The position numbers were made by a program, and so were the translations under genes. A stretch of DNA of 15,271 bases from an uncultured Anaerotruncus sp. (GTDB lineage: Bacteria > Bacillota > Clostridia > Oscillospirales > Ruminococcaceae): NCBI GenBank assembly GCA_910586875.1, contig CAJUJI010000062.1, positions 1 to 15,271 of the forward strand. Direction: 5' to 3'. Below, piece by piece: positions 13,991 through 15,271 of the stretch. Below the pieces are notes generated by a model. It was not told where the DNA came from and ran no database searches. It was given only the letters and a program-made list of their open reading frames with translations. Every line of letters begins with the position of its first letter. The stretch's first letter is position 1.

Positions 13991-14848
13991 ATGGAAGAAT
14001 ACCGGCACTATTTGGAATCCCTTGGGCGCTCGCCCAATACCATCGAAACCTACCTGCTGGCGGTGGAGGGATACCGGAAATGGTATCAGGACAGTTTTGG
14101 CTTGGAGCTCACCCTGCTGTACCGCCCCAATGTCTTGGACTACAAATCTTACCTGGTCAATATCCGCAAGCTGAAGGAGGAATCGGTCAACGCCCGTCTG
14201 GCCGCCCTGATGAGCTACAACCGGTTCCTGGTTGCCTCTGGCCGGCAGGAGCAGCTTGTCATCGACCGGGAGACAGACTATATCCCGGTACAGACAAGCT
14301 ACGCCAGCCCCAGTACCGTCAGCCAGGCAGAGGTGGACACCTTCCGGCAGGCGATCCTGGCCTCCGGCAAAGAGTTCTGCCAGCGGGATTACGCCATGGT
14401 GACACTGCTCGCCTATGGGGGACTGCGGGACAGCGAAATGGTGGGGCTTCTACTGGCAGATGTTGACCTGATCAGCAAAGAGCTTGCCGTTCGCCAGGGA
14501 AAGGGCGGAAAGAAGAGGATCGTCTATCTGGGGGATAAAGTAGTCCATGCGATCCGGGAATACCTTCCGGTGCGAAACCGGCAGCGTTATGCAGACAGTC
14601 CATATCTGTTCGTAAGCCGACAGGCACCGAAGCTGCACCGGAGCCGGGTCAACCAGATCTGCGCCCAATACTCCCAGTCTATCACCCCGCATACCCTGCG
14701 GCACTTCTTCTGTTCCCATGCGCTGGAAACCGGCGCCTATACCATCGCTGAGCTGGCCAATCAAGCGGGACACGCCAATGTCCGCACCACTCTACGATAT
14801 ACCAATCCCTCTGTGCAGAAGATGAAGGAGAAGGCTAACAGCCTATGA
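13991..14848 (+). CDS. Tyrosine recombinase/integrase (XerC/D-like)
   Basis: ATG 13991 is chosen because GGAGG lies eight bases upstream; the TTG at 13976 covers that ribosome site. The 285-residue protein has an N-terminal core-binding (SAM-like) domain, about 1-95, with YRHYLESLGRSPNTIETYLL, and a catalytic domain with the full active-site set: Arg146 in GGLRDSE, the beta-hairpin Lys171 or nearby in GKGGKKR, His234 and Arg237 in TPHTLRHFF, His261 in AGHANVRTT, and the Tyr270 nucleophile in LRYTN. It should cut and rejoin DNA at short inverted arms. The length is that of stand-alone Xer-like enzymes without an arm-binding domain. The repeated GTTCAACATAA motifs directly upstream are the obvious candidate sites. 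The gene looks intact, unlike several genes before it. Confidence 0.9.
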   Translation: MEEYRHYLESLGRSPNTIETYLLAVEGYRKWYQDSFGLELTLLYRPNVLDYKSYLVNIRKLKEESVNARLAALMSYNRFLVASGRQEQLVIDRETDYIPVQTSYASPSTVSQAEVDTFRQAILASGKEFCQRDYAMVTLLAYGGLRDSEMVGLLLADVDLISKELAVRQGKGGKKRIVYLGDKVVHAIREYLPVRNRQRYADSPYLFVSRQAPKLHRSRVNQICAQYSQSITPHTLRHFFCSHALETGAYTIAELANQAGHANVRTTLRYTNPSVQKMKEKANSL

Positions 14849-14886
14849 AAAAAGGGACAGCCCAAGAAAATGGACTGTCCCTTTTT
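14849..14886. terminator. Bidirectional intrinsic terminator
   Basis: AAAAAGGGACAG (14849-14860) pairs with CTGTCCCTTTTT (14875-14886); after one C/A mismatch the stem continues CCA/TGG around the loop AGAAAA. The A-run on one side and T-run on the other make it a terminator for both strands, sitting between the recombinase and the convergent gene at 14904. Confidence 0.85.
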
Positions 14887-14903
14887 CTATGCCATAGATA
14901 GAA

Positions 14904-15271
14904 TTATCGTTCCAGCAGCTTCCCCAGAAGAATGGGCTGAACTTTGGGATCCCGCAGCTGATCGCGGTTTTCCTCCAGCAGCTTTTCCGCCTCCTGCCGG
15001 GTCGCACAGAAGGCGGCATACACCGGAACCTCTCGGACCCAGTAGAGATTTGCGCTCTCCAGGCCGTAGCAGTAGAGGTAGCTCTCCACACCGTCAATGA
15101 GGACCTTCTCGCCCTCCTGCCCGTCCATCTCCTGGCCAAGCAGTTCATCAAACGAGCGGACCGGCACGGGCGGCTGTTCCTGGCGGCCTTCATACACCTT
15201 CTGAACCAGCCTCTCCCAGGAATCAAAGGTCATATCCTCATGGGGGTCATAGTCGATCTCAGTGCTTTCGC
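14904..15271 (-). CDS. Protein of unknown function, probably mobile-element linked (N-terminus outside window)
   Basis: The reverse-strand frame is open from the right edge to TAA at 14904-14906. An ATG at 15233 exists, but the codons before it read ESTEIDYDPHED, in keeping with the acidic protein that follows, and no ribosome site is visible, so the gene most likely begins beyond the window. The visible part is hydrophilic: MTFDSWERLVQKVYEGRQ, FDELLGQEMDGQEGEKVLID, then GVESYLYCYGLESANLYWVR and a helical end with EAEKLLEENRDQLRD. No membrane segment or signal is seen. I do not recognise a family. It converges on the recombinase across a shared terminator; a link with a conjugative or integrated element is a guess from that position. 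Confidence 0.65.
   Translation of the reverse strand, partial: ESTEIDYDPHEDMTFDSWERLVQKVYEGRQEQPPVPVRSFDELLGQEMDGQEGEKVLIDGVESYLYCYGLESANLYWVREVPVYAAFCATRQEAEKLLEENRDQLRDPKVQPILLGKLLER

Noticed and set aside
13933..14466. 177-codon forward frame over the recombinase start
   Set aside because: It is Gly/Pro/Arg/Gln-rich and out of frame with the recombinase, whose catalytic motifs are unmistakable.
14843..15226. 127-codon reverse frame rich in Arg and Trp
   Set aside because: It overlaps the more natural acidic protein in another reverse frame and even crosses the terminator at 14849-14886.
1..15271. tRNA, rRNA or known riboswitch
   Set aside because: I saw no cloverleaf, rRNA segment or recognised riboswitch consensus in any intergenic part; the gaps are short.

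Overview
The window looks like an accessory stretch of a moderately GC-rich Clostridia genome, most like gut Oscillospirales relatives. This is inferred from strong AGGAGG-type ribosome sites, many short signal peptides ending in a lipobox Cys, and typical Firmicutes families (CotH kinase, VTC polyphosphate polymerase, DUF4956, Cthe_2159-like beta-helix, GtrA). No ribosomal or tRNA gene fixes the taxon. All genes but the last run on the + strand.

Region 1 (1-3743) is an extracytoplasmic redox-like cluster: a flavodoxin/cyclophilin-like fusion cut by the left edge, a DUF362 lipoprotein without a ferredoxin domain, a second flavodoxin-like lipoprotein, and a lipoprotein carrying only a cyclophilin-like domain. 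The flavodoxin and cyclophilin-like modules therefore occur both fused and as separate lipoproteins a few genes apart.

Region 2 (3766-11935) is a tightly packed run of genes that reads as one operon: a remnant of a signal peptide, a GT2 glycosyltransferase-GtrA membrane protein (split by a frameshift), a membrane-anchored NAGPA-type phosphodiester glycosidase, a small four-helix membrane protein with a TTG start, a CotH-kinase lipoprotein, a VTC-domain polyphosphate polymerase, a DUF4956 membrane protein, a large membrane-anchored beta-helix protein, and a two-domain permease of the PF03773 type. The likely theme is surface glycan, phosphate or polyphosphate modification outside the membrane; the pathway itself is inference.

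Region 3 (11936-13368) starts with a structured intergenic region (three short GC-rich hairpins followed by a 13-bp inverted repeat) and then holds a class C beta-lactamase-like serine hydrolase lipoprotein broken by a one-base frameshift. Region 4 (13369-15271) looks mobile: a small basic protein of unknown function, a block of repeated GTTCAACATAA sites including a perfect 16-bp palindrome with a 6-bp centre that resembles a dif/Xer crossover site, a complete tyrosine recombinase, a bidirectional terminator, and a convergent gene of unknown function cut by the right edge.

Four separate one-base frameshifts break otherwise well-preserved reading frames (near 3045, 3774, 4376 and 12843). Three lie in homopolymer runs. 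Either the assembly has indel errors here, or the island is decaying or phase-varying; reads are needed to tell these apart.
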